Shown here: in pieces, positions 27,477 through 37,212 of the stretch
How the letters are laid out: the number at the start of each line of letters is the position of its first letter
How positions within the stretch are numbered: the stretch's first letter is position 1
Assembly (NCBI RefSeq): GCF_016097415.1
Contig: NZ_JAEHGE010000001.1
Location: 3,860,610 to 3,924,609 of the forward strand
Direction of reading: 5' to 3'
DNA: 64,000 nucleotides
Source of the DNA: a sulfur-oxidizing endosymbiont of Gigantopelta aegis
GTDB lineage: Bacteria > Pseudomonadota > Gammaproteobacteria > GRL18
Notes under the pieces: model-generated
What the model was told of the DNA's origin: nothing
What the model saw: only the letters and a program-made list of their open reading frames with translations
Database searches by the model: none
Made by a program: the position numbers and the translations under genes

Positions 27477-28358
27477 ATGAAAGAAAGATACATCAATCCT
27501 TTTACTGATTTTGGCTTTAAGAAACTTTTTGGCACGGAATTCAATAAACCTTTACTTATTGACTTTCTCAATGAAGTCATTGGCTCAGAAACCGGTACCA
27601 TTATTGAACTCAATTATTTGAGCACCGAACAATTGGCACCTTGCCACACCGATCGCAAGGCGATTTTTGATATCTATTGTGAAAACGAGAGCGGTAAGAA
27701 ATTTATCGTTGAACTACAAAAAGCCAACCAAAACTACTTTAAAGATCGTAGCGTCTACTACTCTACCTTTCCAATACAACAACAAGCTGAACGAGGTGAT
27801 TGGAATTTTCAACTCAAAGCAGTCTATACCATCGGCATATTGGATTTTATCTTTGAAGAAGACAAAACTGACAACGAGGTTTTTCATCATGAAGTAAAAA
27901 TGGTCAATATCAAAACTGGCCAGGTATTTTTTGACAAGCTCACTTATATCTACCTTGAAATGCCCAAATTCAATAAAACAGAATGCGAACTCGAGACACA
28001 TTTTGATAAATGGCTTTATATCTTGAAAAATCTAAACCAATTGACTGATCGGCCCAAGAAATTACAAGAAAAAATATTCTCTCAATTATTTGAACAAGCT
28101 GAAATTGCTCAATTTGATCCACAAGAATATGAGCAATATGAGGAAAGCCTAAAACAATACCGCGATCTAAAAAATTCACTCGACACCGCCTATGATGAAG
28201 GTATTGAACAAGGTATTGAACAAGGTATTGAACAAGGTCTTGAGCAAGGTATTGAACAAATGATGGCAAGCATGCATCAAACTGGCGTAGAACTGAATAT
28301 TATTGCTCAAGTGGCTGGTTTAAGTATCGAAGAAACAAAGCGTATTTTAGGACTTTAA
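27477..28358 (+). CDS. Rpn family recombination-promoting nuclease / putative transposase
   Basis: The 293-residue PDDEXK_2 protein opens YINPFTDFGFKKLFGTEFN, the usual start of the family. AIFDIYCENESGKKFIVELQ holds the catalytic Asp and Glu-x-Gln. The C-terminus carries a repeat of EQGI units and ends with a short predicted helix-turn-helix (IAQVAGLSIEETKRIL). This is the second member in the window and, unlike 21636-22624, is intact. The family acts in RecA-independent recombination in E. coli; here the role is unproven. Confidence 0.88.
   Translation: MKERYINPFTDFGFKKLFGTEFNKPLLIDFLNEVIGSETGTIIELNYLSTEQLAPCHTDRKAIFDIYCENESGKKFIVELQKANQNYFKDRSVYYSTFPIQQQAERGDWNFQLKAVYTIGILDFIFEEDKTDNEVFHHEVKMVNIKTGQVFFDKLTYIYLEMPKFNKTECELETHFDKWLYILKNLNQLTDRPKKLQEKIFSQLFEQAEIAQFDPQEYEQYEESLKQYRDLKNSLDTAYDEGIEQGIEQGIEQGLEQGIEQMMASMHQTGVELNIIAQVAGLSIEETKRILGL
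28200..28259 (+). repeat. 12-bp tandem repeat (5 units) in the Rpn-like gene
   Basis: Five units of GGTATTGAACAA, with two substitutions in unit four, encode GIEQ repeats near the C-terminus. The unit is a multiple of three, so copy-number changes keep the frame. Confidence 0.93.
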
Positions 28359-28370
28359 AAATAATTATTA

Positions 28371-29051
28371 ATGAAAAAGCTAACACTCGATGAATTTAAT
28401 AAGTTAAGCCAAAATGCACTAGTTTTAGCCGATGATGAATTTGGCAAAAAAGTGCTTGAACTCAGTGATCACACCATTATTAAACTTTTTCGAGTCAAGC
28501 GTTTCATCTCTCAAGCCACCATTTACTCACCAGCCCGTCGCTTTGCCAAAAATGCCCAAAAATTAATACAATTGAATATTCCAACAGTGACAATACTGGC
28601 GCTTTATAACATTAAAAACATTAAACGCACAGCCGTGCATTATCAACAATTAGAGGGCGTCATGGTGAGAGAATATCTGCAACAGCACTCTCACTGCAAT
28701 AATGATGAGTTCTTAGGGCAGTTGGGAGAATTTATTGCAATTTTACATGCCAAGGGCATTTATTTTCGCTCTGCTCACTTTGGCAATATCATTTACACGC
28801 CAGACAAACAATTTGGTCTGATTGATATTTCAGATATGAGTATTAGCCCTTTTTCATTGGGTATGTTTAAACGCCTGAGGAATTTAAAGCATATTTTTCG
28901 GATTGATGAAGATATTAAATTCATTCAACAGAGTCACGCCTTAGAAAACACCTATTTACAACATTACAAAATTAACAATAATCAACTTAACAATTGGTTC
29001 AAAAAGCAATTTTTTCAGACCTGCAGCAAACTTAAACTTAAGCATCAATAA
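28371..29051 (+). CDS. Lipopolysaccharide-kinase-like protein
   Basis: The 226-residue protein resembles small kinase-fold proteins of the LPS core kinase group (Kdo/Rfa-type). VLELSDHTIIKLFRVKRF holds the likely ATP-binding Lys; LGEFIAILHAKGIYFRSAHFGNIIY is the catalytic-loop region (H-x-GN in place of HRD) and FGLIDISDMS is the metal-binding Asp motif. It probably phosphorylates a sugar of the LPS inner core. It is followed by a glycosyltransferase and an O-antigen ligase in the same direction. Substrate specificity is inferred only from context. Confidence 0.72.
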   Translation: MKKLTLDEFNKLSQNALVLADDEFGKKVLELSDHTIIKLFRVKRFISQATIYSPARRFAKNAQKLIQLNIPTVTILALYNIKNIKRTAVHYQQLEGVMVREYLQQHSHCNNDEFLGQLGEFIAILHAKGIYFRSAHFGNIIYTPDKQFGLIDISDMSISPFSLGMFKRLRNLKHIFRIDEDIKFIQQSHALENTYLQHYKINNNQLNNWFKKQFFQTCSKLKLKHQ

Positions 29052-29070
29052 TTCGGATATCTGTAAACAC

Positions 29071-29949
29071 ATGGAAAGCAAATCTCCCTTGGTTAGCATT
29101 ATTGTTTCTTGTTATAACCACCAGAACTATATTACCGCCTGTGTTGAAAGTATTGTTCGCCAAACATATGACAACATTGAACTAATTGTTATTGATGACG
29201 GTTCAACTGATAATAGTGCAGATATATTGGAGCAACTGAGCAAAAAACATCAGTTTTCTTTTGAACGGCAGGAAAACAAGGGCTTGACCAGAACGCTTAA
29301 TAAAGCCCTAAAAAAAGCACAAGGGAAATATATTGCTCCCATTGGTTCTGATGATATTCTCATGCTAGATAAAACTGAAAAGCAGGTGGCTTTTCTTGAG
29401 CAACGTGAAGATATTGCCGTTGTTGGTGGCAGTATTATCTGTATAGATGATCAAGGTACTATTAAACAAAAACAACGGATCAACACTTACCATGAAGCTG
29501 ATTTTGAAATGCTTTTTTTAAAACCCAAACAAATCCCACCCGCCCCAACGGTGATGATTCGCACTGATATATTAAGGAAAGTTAAAGGGTTCAGCACCGA
29601 GTGCAATTTAGAAGACTTGGATTTATGGCTAAAAATCACTCATGCAGGGCATACAATTGCAGTCCTTAACGATATATTTGCTTATTACCGTCAACATAGC
29701 AGCAACTCATATAAAAACTATCAGTTTATGACTGAAAGTTTGATGCAAACTTATTCAAAATACAAAAACGAGCCAAATTACCTTGATGTTAAAAATCAGG
29801 TACTTTTACGTATGTTTTTAAAGGTGTCCAAAAAAGATCGCCGTTATGCCTGGAAAATTCTTAAACAAATCGCCCCCCAATATTATAATTTAAAATTTTT
29901 CCGTGGACTATTTCATTTATGCTTACCCAAACCATCAATTAAGCGATAA
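29071..29949 (+). CDS. Glycosyltransferase family 2
   Basis: The 292-residue GT-A enzyme has VSIIVSCYNHQNYITACVES, ELIVIDDGSTDNSADIL and the DXD-type region APIGSDDILML, followed by DLDLWLKITHAGH. It would add one sugar to LPS core or O-antigen. It lies 19 bp after the kinase-like gene and just before the ligase gene, so the three form an operon. Confidence 0.9.
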   Translation: MESKSPLVSIIVSCYNHQNYITACVESIVRQTYDNIELIVIDDGSTDNSADILEQLSKKHQFSFERQENKGLTRTLNKALKKAQGKYIAPIGSDDILMLDKTEKQVAFLEQREDIAVVGGSIICIDDQGTIKQKQRINTYHEADFEMLFLKPKQIPPAPTVMIRTDILRKVKGFSTECNLEDLDLWLKITHAGHTIAVLNDIFAYYRQHSSNSYKNYQFMTESLMQTYSKYKNEPNYLDVKNQVLLRMFLKVSKKDRRYAWKILKQIAPQYYNLKFFRGLFHLCLPKPSIKR

Positions 29950-29953
29950 CATC

Positions 29954-31162
29954 ATGATGAAAACATCTGAATATATAAATAATACAAATACAATTATTAG
30001 TCGCTACATTTTACTCTTGGGATTTTTTTTCTTTTTAACAGGTATCTTATTTTTCAAAAGCATCAGCGCATACCATACACAAATTTATCTTTTTTTAATA
30101 TTACCAAGCCTTGTCTTACTCACAACTCAATATAAAACATTCATTCCTATATTATCATCTAAAAGCTTTAAAACATTACTTATACTTATGTCTTATGCCT
30201 TAATTAGCGTATTCTGGAATGATCCATCAATAGAAGACTTGAAATATTTTAAACGTATGCTAATTGTACTCTTATTTATATTTTCTCTCATTGTAATCAA
30301 CAAAGAAAACTCACAACGTCTACTACAATTATTATTAGTGGCCGCAATCCTATATTCACTTGCTGCTTATTATAGTATTTATTCTGAATACCTCAGTCAA
30401 AGTAAAACTATTGAGATTAGAATAATTGGTATGGGTAACCTATCAAACCCATTACTTTCCTCACATATTTATGGCGTATTTAGCGTTTTTATTATGACCT
30501 ATTACTTTTCAAAGGATCTAAAGTTAATAGAAAATATCGGACTGGTTTTAATATTTGTCGGTCTCATCAGCTTTATTATTTTAACGCTATCTCGGACTCC
30601 CTTAGTTGGCCTTAGCGCAGCATTGGTACTTTTACTTTGGATGCATCGTAGCAAAAAAACACTCTATTTTTTATTTATAATAGGATGTTTAGCTAGTATT
30701 TATGCCTTTTTTAATTTTGAGCAACTCACTTCAAGAGGATTATCATTCCGTCCAGAAATCTGGTCAATAGCGTTTGATAAAATTAGCCATAAACCCTTTT
30801 TTGGCTATGGCATAGGAACCAACATCAATATTTATATTGACGGATTAAAGACATTATTCTCAGACACTCATAATATCCACATTGGTCTCACATACAACTT
30901 AGGGCTTATCGGCTTAGTTATATGGGTAAGCTTACTCATTTCTTTATTTTTCATCTATCTGAAAAACAAGTCATCTATTTATGCACAACTGGGCACAGCA
31001 ATATTAGTTTACGGCATGAGTGCCGGCATGACAGAAGGAATGAGTTTCTTCTCACGCCCTAAAGAAGTCTGGTTTCTCACTTGGTTACCCATTGCCTTAT
31101 TATTTGTTGCTGAATACCAGCGATTAACCTCTCAGTCACAACAACCACATAAAGACCTATGA
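29954..31162 (+). CDS. O-antigen ligase / polymerase (WaaL/Wzy family)
   Basis: This protein of about 402 residues has 10-12 membrane segments and the Wzy_C signature near its C-terminal third: LTLSRTPLVGLSAALV, RPEIWSIAFDKISHKPFFGYGIGTN and DTHNIHIGLTYNLGLIGLVIW with the conserved His. It joins O-antigen to lipid A-core, or polymerises repeat units, on the periplasmic face. I place the start at MMKTSEYINN because the upstream frame overlaps the preceding gene. Its stop overlaps the following acetyltransferase start by 4 bp. Confidence 0.85.
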   Translation: MMKTSEYINNTNTIISRYILLLGFFFFLTGILFFKSISAYHTQIYLFLILPSLVLLTTQYKTFIPILSSKSFKTLLILMSYALISVFWNDPSIEDLKYFKRMLIVLLFIFSLIVINKENSQRLLQLLLVAAILYSLAAYYSIYSEYLSQSKTIEIRIIGMGNLSNPLLSSHIYGVFSVFIMTYYFSKDLKLIENIGLVLIFVGLISFIILTLSRTPLVGLSAALVLLLWMHRSKKTLYFLFIIGCLASIYAFFNFEQLTSRGLSFRPEIWSIAFDKISHKPFFGYGIGTNINIYIDGLKTLFSDTHNIHIGLTYNLGLIGLVIWVSLLISLFFIYLKNKSSIYAQLGTAILVYGMSAGMTEGMSFFSRPKEVWFLTWLPIALLFVAEYQRLTSQSQQPHKDL

Positions 31163-31434
31163 ATTTAATCAACAAGATATTACCCTGGCGAAAAAAAAGA
31201 AAAAAATTATCAAAATTTGAAAGGCAAACAAGGCGTTTCAAAAAAAAATACCCTAAATATAGCATTGGAAAAGGCTCCTATGGTGTACCTGAGGTACATG
31301 ATTGGCATGAAGGAAGTACTCTTAAAATTGGCGCATTTTGCTCCATTTCTGCCTATGTACAAATCTATCTCGGCGGTGAACATCGCCTAGACTGGGTCAC
31401 CACTTCCCCCTTAAATGTTATGTAAACGTCAATT

Positions 31435-31640
31435 ATGAAGCAACACATAGAAGTAACTTAAGCCAGGCAGTTTATTGTCAACAACATAAGATACCCTCTC
31501 ATATTTTTAGCTATTATCGAAAGAAGTTGGGTTATGTTAGCTCATCAAAACAGGTCAACACTGAATTCCCCACAAGCAATGCAATTAAAGTAAGCCATTC
31601 CAATGGTTTCAGTTTGGAAATCAATTCTGATACAACCTGA
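31435..31640 (+). pseudogene. IS66 tnpA remnant (copy 1)
   Basis: This stretch matches the intact tnpA at 43164-43499 from its MKQHIEACQ region, but with a 13-bp deletion after ACATAGA, a deletion after CAACAC/TGAATTC, and missing bases near the end. No usable frame remains. Confidence 0.8.
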
Positions 31641-31678
31641 ATCAGCTCAAGTCTTCTGGATTTGCTCAGGACTGTTTC

Positions 31679-32032
31679 ATGATAACGGGCATCACAGTCA
31701 ATCAGGTTTATCTGGTTTCTGGTGTTACCGATATGAGAAAAAAGCAACCAATGGGCTATCACTGATTGTCTCAGAGCAATTGGAACACAATCCCTTTGAT
31801 GGCAGTGTCTTTGTTTTTGTAATCGTCAGCGAGATAAACTTAAAATACTGTACTGGGAGCGTAGTTTCTGGCTTTACTATCGTACACTTGAAAAGGGAAA
31901 TTCCAGTGGCCGATGGAAAAAGAACAACCCACTCTTTCGTTAACACTGAGAGAATTACAGTGGTTACTGGATGGTTTATCTTGCACACAACACCATGCTC
32001 ACCCTGAAATTCATGGTCTGGAAAACAACTAA
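31679..32032 (+). pseudogene. IS66 tnpB (copy 1), frameshifted
   Basis: The frame opens MITGITVNQVYLVSGVTDMR and continues to EHNPFDGSVFVF. There a T-run is one base short (GTTTTTGTAATCG), so NRQRDKLKILYW and the rest fall out of frame. An extra A near 31741 adds a second break. The same T-run loss occurs in copy 2 at 43628. Confidence 0.85.
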
Positions 32033-32105
32033 AAAAGTCCCTTTAGATGCGCATTAAACAGAATAAATACAAGCATTTAACGCTCATTTTAGTATAATAT
32101 AACGC

Positions 32106-33634
32106 ATGAGTTCAACAGACAAAATACTACCAGAAGAGATACCAACGCTCAAAAACAGGGTGCTTGAACTCCAGTCAAAAGTGGACTGGTATGAGGAACA
32201 ATTTCGTCTGTTGCAACATAAACGGTTTGGTACTTCCAGTGAAAAAGAAGTTCACCCCGACTTCTTTAATGAGGCAGAAACGTTCGCCGAAGAAGCACCG
32301 GAAGTCCGTGAAACCATTACTTATGAGCGTAAAAGCCCGGTCGTAAGCCTTTACCTAAAGACCTACCTCGTAAAGTTGTTCGTCATGAGTTATCTGAAGC
32401 AGAACAAGTCTGTGACTGCGGTCATCACTTGCATGAAATTGGTGAAGAGACCTCAGAGCAACTGGAAATTGTTCCTGCTCAGGTATATGTTGTAGAACAT
32501 GTTCAGGTTAAATATGCCTGTCGTGCTTGTGAGGAAGGCGTTAAAACTGCTCCTAAGCCTGCACAGCCCATTCCTAGAAGTTTTGCATCACCCAGCCTGC
32601 TGGCCTATATCATTGTTTCTAAATTCCTAGACAGCTTGCCTCTCTATCGACAGGAAGCGATATTTAAACGCTATAAGATAACACTTTCCAGAGCCAGTAT
32701 GTCCAACTGGGTGCTTAAATCAGCTGAATTACTCAAACCCTTTTTATAATCGGTTGTTGTATTATCTCATTAGGCAGAAAATCATCCAGGCCGATGAAAC
32801 AACGATGCGAGTGATCCATGATGGACGTGAGAATTGCCCTAAATCTTATATGTGGCTCTATCAAAGTGGCGGCTATCATTCCAAGTGTCCCATTGTTTTG
32901 TATGAGTATCAGCCTACTCGTGCAGGCCAACATGCCAAAACCTTTTTAACGGGGTTTTCAGGTTACCTGCAAACGGATGGCTTTCCCGGTTATCATATAT
33001 TCGAAAATGAGAACAGTGAAGTCACTTTATTAGGCTGCATGGCACATGCTCGTCGCAAGTTCCATGATGCCTTAAAGCATTACCCAAGAACAGTCAGAAA
33101 AAGCCTGGCATGGTACAAATGGCGATCAGTAAAATTGCTAAATTGTATGCGATTGAAAAACAAATCAAACCGCTCAATGCTGAACAACGTTACCTGATCC
33201 GTCAGGAAAAAAGCAAACCACTACTGGATGACTTTAAAAAGTGGTGTGATGATAAAGTGACTAAAACAACAAAAGACAGTAAGTTGGGTGTCGCTATTCG
33301 TTATGTGATCAATCAATGGAAGTATCTGACTGTCTATCTTGAAGAGGGCAACCTCCAGATTGATAATAATATGGCAGAGCGGCGGATCAAACCCTTTGTG
33401 ATTGGGCGCAAAAACTGGGTCATGAACCAAAATCCTCGTGGTGCTGAGGCCAGTGCTATTTTATATTCAATCGTGCAAACAGCGAAAGCAAACAACCTAG
33501 AGCCCTTTGCCTTTTTAACACACATTCTGACTGAGTTACCTAAGCTGGGCAGGCATTATGATGATGAGGCTTTAGAGCAATTGTTGCCATGGAATTTGAC
33601 TGAAAAAATTCAGCCTTTAAATAAAGTGGAATGA
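32106..33634 (+). pseudogene. IS66 transposase tnpC (copy 1), several frameshifts
   Basis: Four overlapping frames rebuild TnpC. They are the N-terminal leucine-zipper-like part (STDKILPEEIPTLKNRVLEL), the zinc-binding region (CDCGHHLHEIGEETSEQLEI, CRACEEG), the DDE core (IIQADETTMRVIHDG with the first Asp; YLQTDGFPGYH with the second; IDNNMAERRIKPFVIGRKNW with the Glu) and the C-terminus GAEASAILYSIVQTAKANNL. Breaks lie near 32340, 32745 and 33100-33190. Confidence 0.9.
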
Positions 33635-33974
33635 TACGTCAACGTGGGAAGTTTTGACGTATACTTATTATTGGTAATGATGTTTGGATTTGTGGCAATG
33701 CAATAATTTTATCAGGAGTCACTATTGGTGATGGTGCAGTAATAGGTAACAGTGCGGTGGTTACTCGTAATGTAAAACCCTATAGCATCGTTGCAGGGAA
33801 TCCCGCTAAACATATAAAATATCGTTTTGACTCTGAAACAATATCAGAATTATTAAATATTAGGTGGTGGAATTGGCCAGAAGAAAAAATTAAAAAAACA
33901 TTCATCTTTTTCTTGACCATAATATTAAAAATTTTATTCAGAAAGCAAAATAATAAACCTTAACATGAACAACT

Positions 33975-35227
33975 TTAACGAATATTCTCTCGAATAACGT
34001 TTTTTAATGCCTGAGTCCTTATTTTAACACCCTCCTGATTAAGATGTTTAGAGGTATCAAAAAAGAAATCTTGAGTAAAATGAACATCCTTTAGCTCACC
34101 TTTTATGTCAATATCAATACCTATTTTATTTAAGTTAGCTTTAAAGTTCTGTACTTTTTGTCTATCTTCAAAATCATCTAAATTAAACAATGCACTTTTC
34201 AATGATACTGACCAAGTAAATATTAATTGAAGATTTCTCTGCTGAGCTAATTGTAAAAGTATTTTATAGTGTTCAATGAAATATTCAGATGGCTCTAATA
34301 ACAAACTATCATATGCATCGGCTTCAATTTCTTGACTATTTTCTTTAAAATTCCAAGTTAAATCACCCCATTGATTCATAGACAGATAGGTATAGGGACT
34401 CTTTTTATTTTTTTTTCAATTTTGTTTTTACCTGACCAAATATTTTTAAGACTATCGGTTAATTCTTTTCTCGTTTTAAATCGACTATTAATTTTGTTTC
34501 TTTTCTTTGTTATAAAGCGGTTAGAGATATTTCTAAAAACCAGCTCCATAGGTGCCATAGACATAAATTTTAACTTCTTATCCCATGTTAAATTATAAAA
34601 AAAAATCTTGATGCCAATTAAAAACTTGCTTCATCAACCATCGAGAATCTCGTTTTAAATCGACTATTAATTTTGTTTCTTTTCTTTGTTATAAAGCGGT
34701 TAGAGATATTTCTAAAAACCAGCTCCATAGGTGCCATAGACATAAATTTTAACTTCTTATCCCATGTTAAATTATAAAAAAAATCTTGATGCCAATTAAA
34801 AACTTGCTTCATCAACCATCGAGAATAATCTTCATCTTCCAAGCGAGTATAAATATCGGTTTCCAATGGCAGGACAACAATATCTCCTTGTTTAGCTATT
34901 TTTCTAACTTATGGATCATATCAGAAAAAGGCAGTGCCGCATGTAAGCCATAATTAATTGTTTTGATTCCAGTAAAGGCTTCAATTTCTTCACTATTAAT
35001 ACCCAACAAAGAATTAGATCCTGAGAGAATTATAATTCGTCGCGTTTCATCCTGACTTTGCTCTGCAATAAAGTTTTTGCTTCAATTACTTCACGCAACC
35101 AAAAATTATTTTTTAGATCCGTACTAATAGCAAGATAAAAAAAGACCACCATAAATTATGATTAGTGCAATCAAACTGACTAGAAAAGCGCGAATAAATT
35201 TCTTAGCGGGTGATTTCAAGAAAACAT
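33975..35227 (-). pseudogene. Membrane-anchored SGNH/AlgX-like acetylation partner, multiply broken
   Basis: Frames on the minus strand rebuild a protein with an N-terminal membrane segment (AFLVSLIALIIIYGG), a Ser-motif region RRIIILSGSNSLLGINSEEI, then VVLPLETDIYTRLEDEDYSR and a C-terminus DFFFDTSKHLNQEGVKIRTQ with an Asp-x-x-His-like pair. Lesions include one-base losses near the start and at about 35130, and a stop at about 35055. A roughly 179-bp tandem duplication (34469-34825) breaks the middle. It directly follows an MBOAT C-terminus, the usual order for polysaccharide O-acetylation pairs; family assignment is by layout and motifs. Confidence 0.7.
34469..34825. repeat. Tandem duplication of about 179 bp
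   Basis: Unit one (34469-34647) and unit two (34648-34825) are identical except for one A in a poly-A run. Both begin TCTCGTTTTAAATCG and end CAACCATCGAGAA. The duplication adds a non-multiple of three and destroys the reading frame of the SGNH-like gene. Confidence 0.95.
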
Positions 35228-35235
35228 CCTTTTAT

Positions 35236-35369
35236 TTAAAAATTAAAATACAGAAATTTTGTTTGATGTTTTGTTTCAGCTAAAGCGAGAAGACAAATTA
35301 AAAAAACAAGTGCAGCAAGAAATGCCTTAAAATAATTAAATTTGAAATCAGCCATAATTTCCTGACGCG
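35236..35369 (-). pseudogene. C-terminal fragment of an MBOAT-family O-acyltransferase
   Basis: The open frame entering from the IS30 boundary reads RQEIMADFKFNYFKAFLAAL, then a membrane helix and the ending QTKFLYFNF with stop at 35236. AlgI-type MBOAT proteins typically end with a helix and ...YFQF. Its stop is 9 bp before the start of the SGNH-like partner. The rest of the gene is missing on the other side of IS30. The assignment rests on a short segment plus context. Confidence 0.6.
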
Positions 35370-35551
35370 GATTCAACTCTGAAGTGCAACGCAGGAAATT
35401 CCAGTTCTTGCAAATGATTTTTTCATTGCCTGGAATGGTGTTTGAAAGCCGAGTGCCTTTCTAGGTCTATTATTAAGTTTTTCCATCATGTTGTAAACCT
35501 CTTTATCAGTCACTTCTTTAAAGTCTGTATCTTTAGGAAAATATTGTCTAT

Positions 35552-36804
35552 AATGTGGCTATACTTAACCGGACACACAACTTAAAATAACTAAAAGATA
35601 AAAAGTGTGACCTAAAATGAATGATCAAACAAAAAAAACCGGGAAACTTTGTGAAGTACGCATGGATAACTGATCAGGCTAAAGATTACCCGGTAACGAT
35701 TCTGTGCCGTTTTATGGATGTTTCCCGTAGTTGCTATTATGATTGGGTTAGCTCTCCTAAAACGGATAGAGAGAAAGAAAATGAAGCGCTTACTGAGCAG
35801 CTAAAAAACTGTTTGAAGACAGTCGCAAGACTTATGGAACCCGTCGTCTTAAAAAGAAAACTGGCTGAAAAAGGCGTTCATATAAGCCGCCGGAGAATTG
35901 GTCGATTAATGAAAAAAGCCGGTTTGTTTTGTAAAACGAAGAGACGCTTTAAAGCGACGACTAATTCCAAGCATAATAAGCGTATATCTCCAAATTTACT
36001 GGAAAGAGAGTTTACTGTCTCTCAACCTGATCGCTACTATGTGGGTGATATTACCTATATTGCCACCAAGGAAGGCTGGTTATATTTAGCGGTTGTCATT
36101 GACTTATTCTCTAGGCAAATTGTTGGCTGGTCGATGGATGAGCGAATGAAAGCCAAGCTAGTCAATGATGCTTTACTGATGGCCATATGGAAGCGTAAAC
36201 CAATGGATGGATTGCTTTGGCATACTGACCGAGGTAGCCAATATGCCTCTGATAGTCATAGAAAAATATTGTCGGATCATAACATAATTCAGTCTATGAG
36301 CCGCAAAGGAAATTGCTGGGACAATGCTGTATCAGAGAGCTTCTTTCATAGTTTGAAAACTGAATTGACGCACCATTGTCGATTCAAAACCAGAGTAGAA
36401 GCAAAGCAGGCAATATTTGAATATATTGAGGTATTTTATAATCGGGAGCGACTTCATTCGGCTAATGATTATTTGTCACCAGTCGATTATGAAATACAGC
36501 AGGAAATAGCTTAAATCGATTGATTGAAGAGGGTAAAAGGCGACATAAATGCCGCCCATTACCGTTGACGGCCATCGGCTCCTCAGCCTGTGCCGTGAAG
36601 ATATTGTAACAGGATCATTACCGTTGTGAAAATACCTTGGGTGAATGGAACGGCTCTATCGTTCCAGAGGGCAAAGCCCTTTCTCTTCATCTGTTTAAAG
36701 TTAACATGAGAAACTAAAATGATAGGAAATACAAAATGACAAAAATCACTTGAAACAGCCAAAAAAATATTTAGAAAACTGTCCGGAAAAGTGTTGACAC
36801 ATCA
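35552..36804 (+). mobile_element. IS3-family element copy C (orfA deleted)
   Basis: Both termini are present (AATGTGG at 35552, ACACATCA ending 36804). A deletion joins codon 10 of orfA to the start of orfB. The 3' non-coding tail is complete. No target duplication is visible because flanking IS30 sequence was lost. Confidence 0.93.
35621..36514 (+). CDS. IS3-family orfB transposase (copy C), most complete copy
   Basis: The 297-residue open frame begins [20 protein letters not shown], where an out-of-frame piece of orfA supplies the start. It covers the HTH_21-like region and the rve-type core: Asp in YVGDITY (about residue 141), Asp in HTDRGSQ (60 residues on) and Glu in AVSESFF (after 35 residues, D35E). 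All catalytic residues are present. It lacks the OrfA DNA-binding part needed for a normal OrfAB transposase. Confidence 0.92.
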   Translation: MIKQKKPGNFVKYAWITDQAKDYPVTILCRFMDVSRSCYYDWVSSPKTDREKENEALTEQLKNCLKTVARLMEPVVLKRKLAEKGVHISRRRIGRLMKKAGLFCKTKRRFKATTNSKHNKRISPNLLEREFTVSQPDRYYVGDITYIATKEGWLYLAVVIDLFSRQIVGWSMDERMKAKLVNDALLMAIWKRKPMDGLLWHTDRGSQYASDSHRKILSDHNIIQSMSRKGNCWDNAVSESFFHSLKTELTHHCRFKTRVEAKQAIFEYIEVFYNRERLHSANDYLSPVDYEIQQEIA

Positions 36805-37140
36805 AGTCATTTTAATTGCTTTAGAAGCATTGTAGCGACGCTTAACGGCTTTTTCTTGAGCTTGCTTAAATCGATAGCCACGTAAACCAGCGTTGCGTTT
36901 AATTTCACGGCATATAGTAGATTTACTCACCTCAATCGCCTGAGCAATTTTAGACTGGGAAATGCCATTTTTAATCTCAGTCGAAATGTAGTATCTTTGT
37001 TCTTGTGTCAATTGCTTGTAAGTTCTCATAAGTCACTTTACTCTTGCAGGAGAAAATGGCCGATTTTACAAGCAATTGGCCATTTTTTCGAGCAAATCAT
37101 TGCTGTACTTATGATTTTTTTAGTAGCGCCGTCAGGCGCG

Positions 37141-37212
37141 TCGCTGGCTCATGAAATTCCCGGGGTGGCCATCGCTACGCTCGGCCACCCCGGGAATTTC
37201 ATGAGCCAGCGA
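37141..37212. repeat. Perfect 30-bp palindrome with 12-base loop, GC-rich
   Basis: Left arm 37141-37170 and right arm 37183-37212 are exact reverse complements (start TCGCTGGCTCATGAAATTCC). A smaller hairpin GCGCC-GTCA-GGCGC (37126-37139) sits just to the left. The GC content is far above the surrounding sequence. It lies in the IS30 5' region, between transposase start and terminus. Confidence 0.97.

Larger units (their letters stand above)
31422..33664 (+). mobile_element. IS66-family element, copy 1
   Basis: The left end begins GTAAACGTCAATT. The right end, read inversely, is GTATACGTCAAAACTTCCCA, so terminal repeats are present. Compared with copy 2 it has lost about 90 bp between the left terminus and tnpA, plus small internal deletions. 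It contains broken tnpA, tnpB and tnpC in order. It is inserted in the acetyltransferase gene. Confidence 0.9.
31159..33963 (+). pseudogene. Hexapeptide-repeat O-acetyltransferase interrupted by IS66
   Basis: The left part (31159-31421) encodes a basic N-terminus, then IGKGSYGVPEVHDWHEGSTL, FCSISAYVQIYLGGEHR and WVTTSPLNV, typical of CatB/WcaF-like left-handed beta-helix acetyltransferases. The right part (33665-33963) continues IIGNDVWICGNAIILSGVTI, GDGAVIGNSAVVTRN and PYSIVAGNPAKHIKYRF. About 15-20 residues seem lost at the junction and no target duplication is seen, so insertion was accompanied by a deletion. It formerly followed the O-antigen ligase in the same operon and presumably acetylated a surface sugar. 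Confidence 0.9.
35373..37029 (-). pseudogene. IS30-family transposase, central part deleted
   Basis: The N-terminus YKQLTQEQRYYISTEIKNGI and SQSKIAQAIEVSKSTICREI is the IS30 helix-turn-helix. The C-terminus, reading RQYFPKDTDFKEVTDKEVYN and LNNRPRKALGFQTPFQAM, is the diagnostic IS30 end with the catalytic-Glu helix missing upstream. About 190-200 residues including most of the DDE core are lost. Confidence 0.9.
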
